Of a stretch of 64,000 nt of DNA, positions 25,316 through 32,747 are shown one piece after another. The notes beneath the pieces are model-generated. The model had not been told where the DNA came from and did not search any database. It saw nothing but the letters and a program-made list of their open reading frames with translations. Position 1 is the stretch's first letter. Every line of letters starts with the position of its first letter. Source of the stretch: Nocardioides sp. (lineage in GTDB: Bacteria; Actinomycetota; Actinomycetes; Propionibacteriales; Nocardioidaceae); contig NZ_JASLGR010000027.1 in the NCBI RefSeq assembly GCF_030150155.1, positions 1-64,000 on the forward strand, written 5' to 3'. Made by a program: the position numbers and the translations under genes.

Positions 25316-25849
25316 GTGAACGAGCACGAGTTCGAGAAGGTGTTCTGGGTGGTTCAACCCCAGCTCGTGCGTTTTGCCTTGACCCAGCTGGATCGAGCCG
25401 GGGCCGAGGATGCTGTGTCCAACACGCTGTTGGCCCTGTGGCGCAAGGACCTCGACTATCCCGAGGACGCTGTCGCCGAGCGGCAGCTGCAGTCCCTGGC
25501 CTTCCAGGTGCTGAGCGGCCACGTCAGCAACGAGTACCGCTCCCGACGACGCCGACGAGCCCTGCTCGATCGGCTCGCCACGCTGCGTGAGGGCGAGCTG
25601 GTCGCTGCCGGTGACATCGCCGGTGACGCTGCCGCCCAGGCCGAGAGCAACCAGTGGCTCGGCCGGCTCAGCCCTGCCGACCGGCAGGTGATCACGCTGT
25701 TCAACGAGGGCTTCGACATCGAGGAGACCGCCCGGATCCTGGGCTGCTCGGCCTCGGCAGCGTCCAAGCGCCGTACGCGCGCCCGGGACCGGCTCCGCGC
25801 CATCGTCACCGCCGACCACGCCACGGCCGTGCACGAGGGGAGGCAGTGA
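25316..25849 (+). CDS. ECF-type RNA polymerase sigma factor
   Basis: A 177-residue sigma factor with region 2 at about residues 10 to 75 (WVVQPQLVRFALTQLDRAGAEDAVSNTLLALWRK core) and region 4 at about 110 to 165 (LSPADRQVITLFNEGFDIEETARILGCSASAASKRRTRAR). The start is GTG at 25316 behind GGGGGAT. The stop overlaps the ATG of the membrane protein gene downstream by one base, the usual sign of a sigma/anti-sigma pair. Two promoter-like elements with the same motif flank the locus and may be its targets. Confidence 0.9.
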   Translation: MNEHEFEKVFWVVQPQLVRFALTQLDRAGAEDAVSNTLLALWRKDLDYPEDAVAERQLQSLAFQVLSGHVSNEYRSRRRRRALLDRLATLREGELVAAGDIAGDAAAQAESNQWLGRLSPADRQVITLFNEGFDIEETARILGCSASAASKRRTRARDRLRAIVTADHATAVHEGRQ

Positions 25850-26964
25850 TGAGGCTCGCCCACGGCGACGACCCCGAGCTGCGCGAGCTGCTCGACTCGA
25901 TCGGACTGCACACACCGGTGGCACAGCCCGCACCCGAACGCGACCCCGCCGCGATCGCCATGCTCGCGACGATCCTGGCGACCCCGCGCCACGACCTCGC
26001 CCAGCGGCGACGCCTGCCCCGTGAGCCCCGCGCACCTCGGTCCGCGGCGGTGCGGTGGGGCACCCGTGTGGTGGCCGTCGCAGCGGTCGCGGTGCTGGTC
26101 TTCGCGCTCACCCAGGTCCTTCCGCAGCGCGGTGGCGGTGGCCCCGCGGTCGCGCTGACCCCACCGATGCTGACCCTGAGCGGGATCAGCGAGGCCGACG
26201 CCGCGACGGCGGGCAGTGCCGCCGACGGCGTACTGACGACGTTGGCCGAGCATGCCTCGGCCGCCGCCGCGCCCGCCGACGAGCCGGTGCAGCGGCTGGA
26301 GATCGCCGGCTGGTGGGCCTCCACGACGCCTGCTGACGGCACCGCACCGGTCGCCACCGTGCTGCTGCCGACGGTCTCGACGGTCTACGTGCTGCCGGAC
26401 GGGGACCGTCGGGCGATCGAGCGACGCGGTACGCCGCTGGACCGCTACGGCCGGGTGGCGGCGCTGCCCGACGGCGACTCCTCGGCGGTCAGCAGCGATC
26501 AGACCACGCCCCTGGACCCGAGTCGCGGGCCCGACTATCCGGCCACCCTGCCGACGACGGTCGTGGGCATGCGGGAGGCGCTCGCCCCGGCCGCCGACTG
26601 TGCCGGGATGGTGGCGAGCTGCCTGCTCAGCAGCGTGCAGGACCTGTTCGAGAACTACGTCGTCCCGCCGGCGGTCACCGCCGTGGTCTGGCGCACGCTC
26701 GCGACCGAGAGCGGGATCACCTCGCTGGGCGAGACGAAGGACCGTCGAGGCCGTACGGCGCAGGTCCTCACCGCACCGTCGATCAATCCGCGCCAACAGA
26801 TCCTGGTGCTGATCGATCCCGATCACGGGACCTACCTGGGCTCGGAGAACGTGCTGATCAAGGCCGACGAGAACTTCGGCTTCGACCCGCCGGCGGTGGT
26901 CTCGTTCACCGCGGTGGTCTCGGCGCAGCGGGTGCCCGTCTCGGCGGTGCCTGCGGTGCGGTGA
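25849..26964 (+). CDS. Single-pass membrane protein coupled to the sigma factor (possible regulator)
   Basis: A 371-residue protein with a cytoplasmic N-terminus of about 68 residues, one membrane helix (VVAVAAVAVLVFALTQVL, about 72 to 92) and a 275-residue external part. The gene overlaps the sigma gene by one base (TGATG). Position and topology suggest an anti-sigma or sensor role, but the N-terminus lacks the HxxxCxxC zinc motif of ZAS anti-sigmas. I do not recognise the external domain, so the role is inference from context only. Confidence 0.72.
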   Translation: MRLAHGDDPELRELLDSIGLHTPVAQPAPERDPAAIAMLATILATPRHDLAQRRRLPREPRAPRSAAVRWGTRVVAVAAVAVLVFALTQVLPQRGGGGPAVALTPPMLTLSGISEADAATAGSAADGVLTTLAEHASAAAAPADEPVQRLEIAGWWASTTPADGTAPVATVLLPTVSTVYVLPDGDRRAIERRGTPLDRYGRVAALPDGDSSAVSSDQTTPLDPSRGPDYPATLPTTVVGMREALAPAADCAGMVASCLLSSVQDLFENYVVPPAVTAVVWRTLATESGITSLGETKDRRGRTAQVLTAPSINPRQQILVLIDPDHGTYLGSENVLIKADENFGFDPPAVVSFTAVVSAQRVPVSAVPAVR

Positions 26965-27004
26965 CGGTGGTGCCGCTGGTGCCGAGAAATAAAGTTCGGG
27001 CCAG

Positions 27005-27034
27005 GTGTCCCGAGCCCCGGTGTGCCGGACATCT
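27005..27034 (+). promoter_or_regulatory. Second copy of the candidate ECF-sigma promoter
   Basis: GTGTC (27005-27009), 19 nt, then ACATCT (27029-27034), 7 nt, then ATG at 27042. It matches the element at 24735-24764 in both boxes and spacing. Confidence 0.52.
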
Positions 27035-27041
27035 CAGCGGT

Positions 27042-27203
27042 ATGGAGGGTTCACTGAGTCAGGTCGGGGCTACTGCCCAGTCGATCGACGTCGGTCTGTT
27101 GCAACGGATTCGACGTGACGACGAGGCATGGCTGGCGGATGCGCGTGAGCGGTTGGCCGCGCGGATGTACTCCGGGGAGCGCCGAAGGCGCGCAGGTCGC
27201 TGA
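27042..27203 (+). CDS. Small hypothetical protein behind the sigma-type promoter
   Basis: A 53-residue ORF starts at ATG 27042, exactly 7 nt after an ACATCT box, the same geometry as the secreted protein gene at 24772. The product begins MEGSLSQVGATAQSIDVGLL, has a charged helical middle (RRDDEAWLADARERLAARM) and a very basic end (RRRRAGR). No signal peptide is visible. Its TGA overlaps the first base pairs of the 22-bp repeat array. I do not recognise it; the shared promoter is the main reason to believe it is expressed. Confidence 0.5.
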   Translation: MEGSLSQVGATAQSIDVGLLQRIRRDDEAWLADARERLAARMYSGERRRRAGR

Positions 27204-27410
27204 GATCCGGGTTCACCACGCCCGAGATCCGGCTTCACCACGGGTGACTTCCGGGTTCACCACGCCTGAGATCCGGGTTCACCACGGGTGAATTCCGGGT
27301 TCAGCACGCGGCGTCCCGGCGCGCGTGAGAAACCCGGAACTCGGCGGTGAGAAACCCGGATCTGGGCGGTGGTGAACCCGGATCTCGGCGGTGGTGAACC
27401 CGGAATTCGG
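27202..27410. repeat. 22-bp repeat array, five units in one direction and four inverted
   Basis: Five 22-bp units (27202-27311, core GAGATCCGGGTTCACCAC) are followed by a 13-nt centre (27312-27324). Four units in the opposite orientation follow (27325-27412, core GTGGTGAACCCGGATCTC). The array fills the whole space between the stop codon of the small ORF and that of the IclR gene, which converge. The same unit occurs at 40411-40520. There are no spacers, so it is not CRISPR. Confidence 0.92.
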
Positions 27411-28130
27411 CTATTCAGCAGCTCGACGCAAGGACTCCGACAGGCGCTCCGCTGCGGCGATGATCGCCGGGGCGTGCATCCGGCCGGGCTGGCGGGTGAG
27501 GCGCTCCAGCGGGCCCGAGACCGAGACCGCGGCGATGATCTTGCCGCCGGGGGAGCGGACCGGGGCCGAGACCGAGGCCACGCCGGCCTCGCGCTCGCCG
27601 ACCGACTGTGCCCAGCCACGGCGGCGGATGCCTGACAGGGCGGCGGCGGAGAAGGCAGCGTTCTGCAGGCCACGGTGGACCCGCTCGGGGTCCTCCCAGG
27701 CCAGCAGCACCTGGGCGGCCGAACCGGCACGCATGGTGAGCTGGGAGCCGACCGGGATGGTGTCACGCAAGCCCGAGGGGCGCTCTGCGGCTGCGATGCA
27801 CACACGCATGTCGCCCTGGCGGCGCCACAACTGGGCGGTCTCGCCGGTGATGTCGCGCAGCCGGGCCAGCACCGGGCCGGCGGTGGCCAGCAAGCGGTCC
27901 TCGCCGGCGGCGGCAGAGAGCTCGGCGAGCCGCGGGCCGAGCACGAAGCGCCCCTGCAGGTCGCGGGCGACCAGACGGTGATGCTCCAGGGCGACGGCGA
28001 GACGATGGGCCGTGGGTCGGGCCAATCCTGTCGCCGTGACGAGCGCCGCAAGGGTCGCGGGCCCGGACTCGAGTGCCGTCAAGACCGCAGCGGCCTTGTC
28101 CAGCACGCCTACTCCACTACCGGTGTCCAT
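27411..28130 (-). CDS. ndgR: IclR-family regulator, NdgR-like
   Basis: A 239-residue IclR-type regulator with an N-terminal winged helix (about residues 8 to 65, ATLAALVTATGLARPTAHRLAVAL) and a C-terminal effector domain. It is divergent from leuCD, the conserved place of NdgR in Streptomyces and related genera, where it controls leucine and other amino-acid genes. The intergenic region holds a GAGAC-N5-GTCTC palindrome over the leuC -35 region. The start is ATG at 28130. The repeat array begins at its stop codon. Confidence 0.88.
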   Translation of the reverse strand: MDTGSGVGVLDKAAAVLTALESGPATLAALVTATGLARPTAHRLAVALEHHRLVARDLQGRFVLGPRLAELSAAAGEDRLLATAGPVLARLRDITGETAQLWRRQGDMRVCIAAAERPSGLRDTIPVGSQLTMRAGSAAQVLLAWEDPERVHRGLQNAAFSAAALSGIRRRGWAQSVGEREAGVASVSAPVRSPGGKIIAAVSVSGPLERLTRQPGRMHAPAIIAAAERLSESLRRAAE

Positions 28131-28135
28131 AGTGC

Positions 28136-28150
28136 GAGACTAATTGTCTC
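28136..28150. promoter_or_regulatory. Operator-like palindrome between ndgR and leuC
   Basis: GAGAC-TAATT-GTCTC is a perfect 5-5-5 inverted repeat. It overlaps the candidate leuC -35 box and sits 6 nt upstream of the regulator start. Confidence 0.62.
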
Positions 28151-28172
28151 AACACCTGGAATGCAAGAGTAT
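28144..28172 (+). promoter_or_regulatory. leuC promoter
   Basis: TTGTCT (28144-28149), 17 nt, GAGTAT (28167-28172). The predicted start is only a few bases before the ATG at 28183, matching the absence of a ribosome site. Confidence 0.5.
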
Positions 28173-28182
28173 GCTCCGATTC

Positions 28183-29595
28183 ATGGCAAAGACGCTGAGT
28201 GAGAAGGTCTGGGACGAACACGTCGTGCGCTCGACGGAGGGCGAGCCTGACCTGCTGTACATCGACCTCCACCTCGTGCACGAGGTGACCAGCCCGCAGG
28301 CCTTCGATGGCCTCCGGCTCGCGGGCCGTTCGGTCCGTCGCCCCGATCTCACTCTCGCGACCGAGGACCACAATGTTCCCACGCTCGACTGGGACAAGCC
28401 GATCGTGGACCCGATCTCGCGCACCCAGATCGAGACGCTGCGCAAGAACGCCGAGGAGTTCGGCGTACGGCTGCACCCGCTCGGCGACATCGAGCAGGGC
28501 ATCGTCCACGTCGTCGGCCCGCAGCTGGGGCTGACCCAGCCGGGCATGACGATCGTGTGCGGCGACTCCCACACCGCCACCCACGGCGCCTTCGGCGCGA
28601 TCGCGCACGGCATCGGCACCTCCGAGGTCGAGCACGTCCTGGCCACGCAGACGCTGCCGCAGGCCAAGCCGAAGACGTTCGCCGTCACGGTCAACGGATC
28701 GCTGCCCGACGGTGTGACCGCCAAGGACCTGATCCTCTACATCATCACTCAGCTCGGCACCGGTGCCGGCATGGGCTACATCGTCGAGTACCGCGGCCAG
28801 GCCATCCGCGAGCTCTCGATGGAGGGCCGCATGACGGTGTGCAACATGAGCATCGAGTGGGGCGCGAAGGCGGGCATGATCGCCCCCGACGAGACCACGT
28901 TCGCCTACCTCAAGGACAAGCCCGAGTCGCCGAAGGGCGCCGAGTGGGACAAGGCCGTCGAGCACTGGAAGACGTACGTCACCGACGAGGACGCGACCTT
29001 CGACAAGGAGGTCGTCTTCGACGCCGCCGACGTCACGCCGTGGGTCACCTGGGGCACCAACCCGGGCCAGGGCGCGCCGCTGGGCGGCACCGTCCCGGCG
29101 CCGGCCGACTTCGACGACGCGATCGAGCGCACCGCCGCCGAGAACGCCCTGTCCTACATGGACCTCACCCCCGGTGAGGCGCTGCGCGAGGTCCACATCG
29201 ACACCGTCTTCGTGGGCTCGTGCACCAACGGCCGGATCGAGGACCTGCGGGCCGCCGCCGCCGTCCTCGAGGGTCGCAGCGTGGCCGAGGGCACTCGGAT
29301 GTTGGTCGTTCCCGGCTCGGCCCGGGTGCGGCTCGAGGCCGAGGCCGAGGGTCTGGACAAGATCTTCCTGGCCGCCGGTGCCGAGTGGCGCGGTGCGGGC
29401 TGCTCGATGTGCCTGGGCATGAACCCCGACAAGATCGGTGCCGGCGAGCGCAGCGCGTCGACGTCGAACCGCAACTTCGAGGGCCGCCAGGGCAAGGGTG
29501 GTCGCACCCACCTGGTCTCCGTCCCGGTCGCCGCGGCCACCGCGGTGCGCGGCACCCTCTCCTCGCCCGCCGACCTCGCTCCGGCGAACGCCTGA
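28183..29595 (+). CDS. leuC: 3-isopropylmalate dehydratase large subunit
   Basis: Large subunit of isopropylmalate isomerase, an aconitase-family [4Fe-4S] enzyme of leucine synthesis. The cluster cysteines are seen in GSCTNGR (Cys347) and CSMCLGMN (Cys407 and Cys410). ATG at 28183 (MAKTLSEKVWDEH) matches the usual N-terminus and gives 470 residues; in-frame ATGs at 28144 and 28171 are upstream options. No Shine-Dalgarno is seen and a promoter lies just upstream, so the transcript is probably almost leaderless. leuD follows after 27 nt. Confidence 0.96.
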   Translation: MAKTLSEKVWDEHVVRSTEGEPDLLYIDLHLVHEVTSPQAFDGLRLAGRSVRRPDLTLATEDHNVPTLDWDKPIVDPISRTQIETLRKNAEEFGVRLHPLGDIEQGIVHVVGPQLGLTQPGMTIVCGDSHTATHGAFGAIAHGIGTSEVEHVLATQTLPQAKPKTFAVTVNGSLPDGVTAKDLILYIITQLGTGAGMGYIVEYRGQAIRELSMEGRMTVCNMSIEWGAKAGMIAPDETTFAYLKDKPESPKGAEWDKAVEHWKTYVTDEDATFDKEVVFDAADVTPWVTWGTNPGQGAPLGGTVPAPADFDDAIERTAAENALSYMDLTPGEALREVHIDTVFVGSCTNGRIEDLRAAAAVLEGRSVAEGTRMLVVPGSARVRLEAEAEGLDKIFLAAGAEWRGAGCSMCLGMNPDKIGAGERSASTSNRNFEGRQGKGGRTHLVSVPVAAATAVRGTLSSPADLAPANA

Positions 29596-29622
29596 TCCGC
29601 GTACGCGCTAGAAGGAATCGAC

Positions 29623-30216
29623 ATGGACAAGTTCACCACCCACACCGGCACCGGCGTCCCGCTGCGACGCAGCGACGTCGACACCGACCAGATCATCCCC
29701 GCGGAGTACCTCAAGCGGGTCACCCGCAGCGGCTTCGAGGACGGCCTCTTCGCCGCCTGGCGCGGCGACGCCGACTTCATCCTCAACCAGGACGCCTACC
29801 GCGAGGGCACCGTCCTCGTCGCGGGTCCCAACTTCGGCACCGGCTCCTCGCGCGAGCACGCCGTCTGGGCCCTGCAGAACTACGGGTTCCAGGCCGTCAT
29901 CTCCTCCAACTTCGGTGACATCTTCCGGGGCAACTCCGGCAAGGCCGGTCTGCTGACCGCGCTCGTCACCGAGGACGTCGTGGAGAGGCTCTGGGACTAC
30001 CTCGACGCCCAGCCCGGCGCCGCGGTCACCGTCGACCTGGAGAACCAGCGGATCACCACCGCCGGTGGCGAGGTCGACGCGCCGTTCGAGATCGACGAGT
30101 ACACCAAGTGGCGTCTGGTCAATGGCCTCGACGACATCGGCATCACGCTCTCGCACGAGGACGACATCGCCGCCTACGAGGCGACGCGGTTCAGCTGGAA
30201 GGCCGTCACGCAGTGA
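29623..30216 (+). CDS. leuD: 3-isopropylmalate dehydratase small subunit
   Basis: Small subunit of isopropylmalate isomerase, forming the swivel domain that closes over LeuC. The 197-residue protein shows TDQIIPAEYLKRV near the N-terminus and GPNFGTGSSREHAVWAL near residue 70. ATG at 29623 is preceded by GAAGGA (29611-29616). A strong terminator follows. Confidence 0.96.
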   Translation: MDKFTTHTGTGVPLRRSDVDTDQIIPAEYLKRVTRSGFEDGLFAAWRGDADFILNQDAYREGTVLVAGPNFGTGSSREHAVWALQNYGFQAVISSNFGDIFRGNSGKAGLLTALVTEDVVERLWDYLDAQPGAAVTVDLENQRITTAGGEVDAPFEIDEYTKWRLVNGLDDIGITLSHEDDIAAYEATRFSWKAVTQ

Positions 30217-30248
30217 CGATGGCCGGCTGAGAGGCGACCGTACGACGA

Positions 30249-30290
30249 CCGCCGCAGGCCCCGGGAACGGGGCCCGCGGCGGCGTTTTTT
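30249..30290 (+). terminator. Rho-independent terminator after leuD
   Basis: The GC-rich stem CCGCCGC-A-GGCCCC pairs with GGGGCC-C-GCGGCGG and is followed by six T residues (30285-30290). This is the clearest intrinsic terminator in the window. Confidence 0.93.
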
Positions 30291-30447
30291 CGTTGCAGGG
30301 CTGAGAAATCGGCCGATTTGACCTGAAATCACCGGATGTGGCAGTGCGACACGCCACGTTGTGGTGTGCGGAAGGCCACACCGTGGTTAGCGTTCAAGAC
30401 GACGGCGGGCATCCACGCCCGGCGCGAGCTGAACTGAAAGGTCGATC

Positions 30448-31080
30448 GTGAACAAGTCTGAGCTTGTCGAGGCGCTCTCCGCGCGCTTCGACGGAAACAA
30501 GAAGGCTGCGTCCCACGCGCTGGAGTCGGTCCTCGACACCATCACTCGTGCCGTGGCCGATGGTGAGAAGGTCGCCATCACCGGGTTCGGTTCGTTCGAG
30601 AAGCGGGTCCGCGAGGCACGGTGGGTGCGCAACCCGCAGACCGGCGACCGGATCAAGGCGAAGAAGACCCACGTCCCGAAGTTCACCGCCGGCGCCGACC
30701 TCAAGAACGTCGTCTCGGGGGCCAAGAAGCTGCCCAAGCTGGTCACCCCCAAGCCGGTGCAGAGTGCCGTGGCCAAGAGCGCCGCGACCGCCAAGGCTGC
30801 CGCCACCAAGGTCGCCCCGAAGAAGGCGGCGACCAAGGCCGCCCCGGCGAAGAAGGCCGCTGCCGCCGCATCGACGGCGAAGACCGCCGCCACCAAGGCT
30901 GCTCCCGCCAAGGCTGCTCCGGCGAAGACCGCTGCGGCGAAGAAGGCAGCCCCGGCCGCCACGAAGAAGGCGGCCGCCACGAAGGCCGCCCCCGCCAAGA
31001 AGGCTGCTGCGACGAAGGCCGCTCCGGCCAAGACCGCGGCCAAGAAGGCCCCCGCGAAGAAGGCCGCCAAGAAGGCCTGA
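30448..31080 (+). CDS. hupB: HU-family nucleoid protein with histone-H1-like basic tail
   Basis: DNA-binding nucleoid protein. Residues 1 to about 92 form the HU fold, with the signature GFGSFEKRVREARWVRNPQTG and KKTHVPKFTAG. Residues about 95 to 210 are a low-complexity tail of Lys/Ala/Pro repeats (PAKKAAATKA type), as in mycobacterial HupB/MDP1, known to compact DNA and to be modified on lysine. The start is GTG at 30448 behind GAAAGG. A 17-bp hairpin follows the stop. Confidence 0.95.
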   Translation: MNKSELVEALSARFDGNKKAASHALESVLDTITRAVADGEKVAITGFGSFEKRVREARWVRNPQTGDRIKAKKTHVPKFTAGADLKNVVSGAKKLPKLVTPKPVQSAVAKSAATAKAAATKVAPKKAATKAAPAKKAAAAASTAKTAATKAAPAKAAPAKTAAAKKAAPAATKKAAATKAAPAKKAAATKAAPAKTAAKKAPAKKAAKKA

Positions 31081-31090
31081 CCCCGCCACG

Positions 31091-31128
31091 CGCCTGCGGG
31101 CCGTCCCTGGTGGGGCGGCCCGCAGGCG
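31091..31128. terminator. Hairpin terminator after hupB
   Basis: CGCCTGCGGGCCGTCCC (31091-31107) pairs with 31112-31128 with one G-U pair and a 4-nt loop. There is no T run. It lies between convergent hupB and cofC. Confidence 0.75.
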
Positions 31129-31203
31129 GGTCCGGGGAGGGGGGGGTGAGCGCGGTCGGAGACAGCCAGCCCGGTCAGAGCCCCTCAGAGCCCCTCAGAG
31201 CCC

Positions 31204-31854
31204 TCAGGGCAGGCGCGCCACCACAGCGGCGGTGAACCGGCCGACCCCGAGCTCGCGGGCCTTGCCCAGCGCGTCCAGGTCGTCGACGTCACGACGCAGG
31301 GAGGCCAGCGGGCCGGTGATGGAGAGCGCTCCGGCGTTCTGGTGGCGCTGTTGGGAGCCACCGCCGAACTGCGGGTCGAAGAGCCCGATCGGCGCCGTGT
31401 AGAGCGTCGTTCCCAGACCGTCGGCATCGGCCACGTACGCCGCCAGCGTCGGCGGTGCCGAGGCCAGGGCGACGGTGAGATCGACGGGACGCAGGGCGGG
31501 CAGGTCGCCGAGCAGCGCCGCCGGTCGAAGCGTCGGCCAGCGCCGCGCCGCCTCGGCCGCCGCCAGCCGGAGCGACCCGTTGAGGTCGTCGGTGATGCCG
31601 TCGGGGATCGCGAAGCAGCCCACCGCCGCCAGGTCGGTCGCGAACGCAGCGTCGTCGGTCACCGCGAGCACCGCGCCCACGCCGGGCGTGTTCAGGCACG
31701 CCGTGGCGGTGTCCAGGGCGAAGGCCTCGGCCAGCTGTCGACGTACGTCGTCAGGGATCCCACGCAGCCGGGACTTGCCCCGCGCCGGAGGCTTGACCGG
31801 CAGCAGCACCACATGGGTGGGCTGCGTGGTGCCGGATTCGTGGGTCGAGGACAT
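31204..31854 (-). CDS. cofC: 2-phospho-L-lactate/phosphoenolpyruvate guanylyltransferase (CofC/FbiD type)
   Basis: Guanylyltransferase that makes the activated three-carbon unit for coenzyme F420. The 216-residue protein has the nucleotidyltransferase N-terminus VVLLPVKPPARGKSRL, then LGDLPALRPVDL and ADADGLGTTLYTAP, which hold the metal-binding Asp residues. In mycobacteria the substrate is phosphoenolpyruvate rather than phospholactate; the sequence alone does not decide. No other F420 genes are beside it. It is divergent from plsC across 65 nt. Confidence 0.9.
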   Translation of the reverse strand: MSSTHESGTTQPTHVVLLPVKPPARGKSRLRGIPDDVRRQLAEAFALDTATACLNTPGVGAVLAVTDDAAFATDLAAVGCFAIPDGITDDLNGSLRLAAAEAARRWPTLRPAALLGDLPALRPVDLTVALASAPPTLAAYVADADGLGTTLYTAPIGLFDPQFGGGSQQRHQNAGALSITGPLASLRRDVDDLDALGKARELGVGRFTAAVVARLP

Positions 31855-31905
31855 CCCTCAGATCCTTGCAGGTCGCGGTAGAGGGCGCCTGGCAGGGTGA
31901 GGCGG

Positions 31906-31911
31906 TAATCT
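31906..31911 (+). promoter_or_regulatory. -10 box of the plsC-gpsA operon
   Basis: TAATCT is followed by 8 nt and GTG at 31920, so the transcript is probably leaderless. Confidence 0.55.
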
Positions 31912-31919
31912 GGCCGATC

Positions 31920-32747
31920 GTGGGCAAGTACCGGAAACTCAGTGAGAAGCTCGATCTCGGATATGCGGTGAGCGTTCCGCTGGTCAAGCCGTTCCTCAAG
32001 GCCACCACCAAGCAGCGGTGGGAGGGTGCCGAGAACATCCCGACCAGCGGTGGCGTCATCCTCGCGATGAACCACGTCTCCCACATCGACCCGCTGACCG
32101 CGGCCCACATCACCTGGGATCACGGCCGACTCTCGCGCTACCTGGCCAAGGCCAGCCTGTTCAAGATCAAGGTGGTCGGCCCGGTGCTGCGTGCTGCCGG
32201 CCAGATCCCCGTCGAGCGTGCCTCGGCCGGTGCCGACGCCCTCAAGGCGGCGATCGACGCGGTCAACGACGGCAAGCTGATCGTGGTCTACGTCGAGGGC
32301 TCGATCACCAAGGACCCCGACGGCTGGCCGATGGTCGGCAAGAGCGGTGCGGCCCGGATCGCGCTGGCCACCGGCGCACCGGTGATCCCGGTGGGGCAGT
32401 GGGGTGCCCAGTTCCTGTTCAACGGCTACGAGAAGAAGTTCAGGCCCTTCCCGCGCAAGCTGGTGCAGATGAAGGTCGGTACGCCGATCGACCTGAGCGA
32501 TCTCGAGCACAGTGATCGACCGGCGGTCGAGGACGTCAACCTCGCCACCGACCGGATCATGTCCGCGATCGTCGGCCTGGTCGCCGACATCCGCGGTGAG
32601 GAGCCGCCGGCCGAGCTCTATGACCCGCGCAAGGCCCGGAAGGCGGCCCGCGAGGCCGAGCAGGCTGCGAAGACTGAGCCGGCTGAGCAGAAGGAGCAGG
32701 CCGATCCCGGCGCAGCGAACGGCTCGGACGGGGTGTCCGAGGCGTGA
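31920..32747 (+). CDS. plsC: 1-acyl-sn-glycerol-3-phosphate acyltransferase
   Basis: Membrane-associated acyltransferase that makes phosphatidic acid. The HX4D motif is NHVSHID near residue 58, and the acceptor-binding block is VYVEGSITKD with GAPVIPV after it. GTG at 31920 (VGKYRKLSEKL) is chosen because TAATCT lies 8 nt upstream; the longer frame to 31866 crosses that promoter. The product has 275 residues with an Ala/Glu/Lys-rich tail. Its stop overlaps the gpsA start as GTGA. Confidence 0.92.
   Translation: MGKYRKLSEKLDLGYAVSVPLVKPFLKATTKQRWEGAENIPTSGGVILAMNHVSHIDPLTAAHITWDHGRLSRYLAKASLFKIKVVGPVLRAAGQIPVERASAGADALKAAIDAVNDGKLIVVYVEGSITKDPDGWPMVGKSGAARIALATGAPVIPVGQWGAQFLFNGYEKKFRPFPRKLVQMKVGTPIDLSDLEHSDRPAVEDVNLATDRIMSAIVGLVADIRGEEPPAELYDPRKARKAAREAEQAAKTEPAEQKEQADPGAANGSDGVSEA

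Noticed and set aside
27202..27410. CRISPR array
   Set aside because: The 22-bp units are contiguous with no spacers, the orientation flips in the middle, and no cas genes are present.
31175..31207. Short CAGAGCCCCT repeats at the cofC 3' end
   Set aside because: Only about three 10-bp units, partly within the coding end; too short to interpret.
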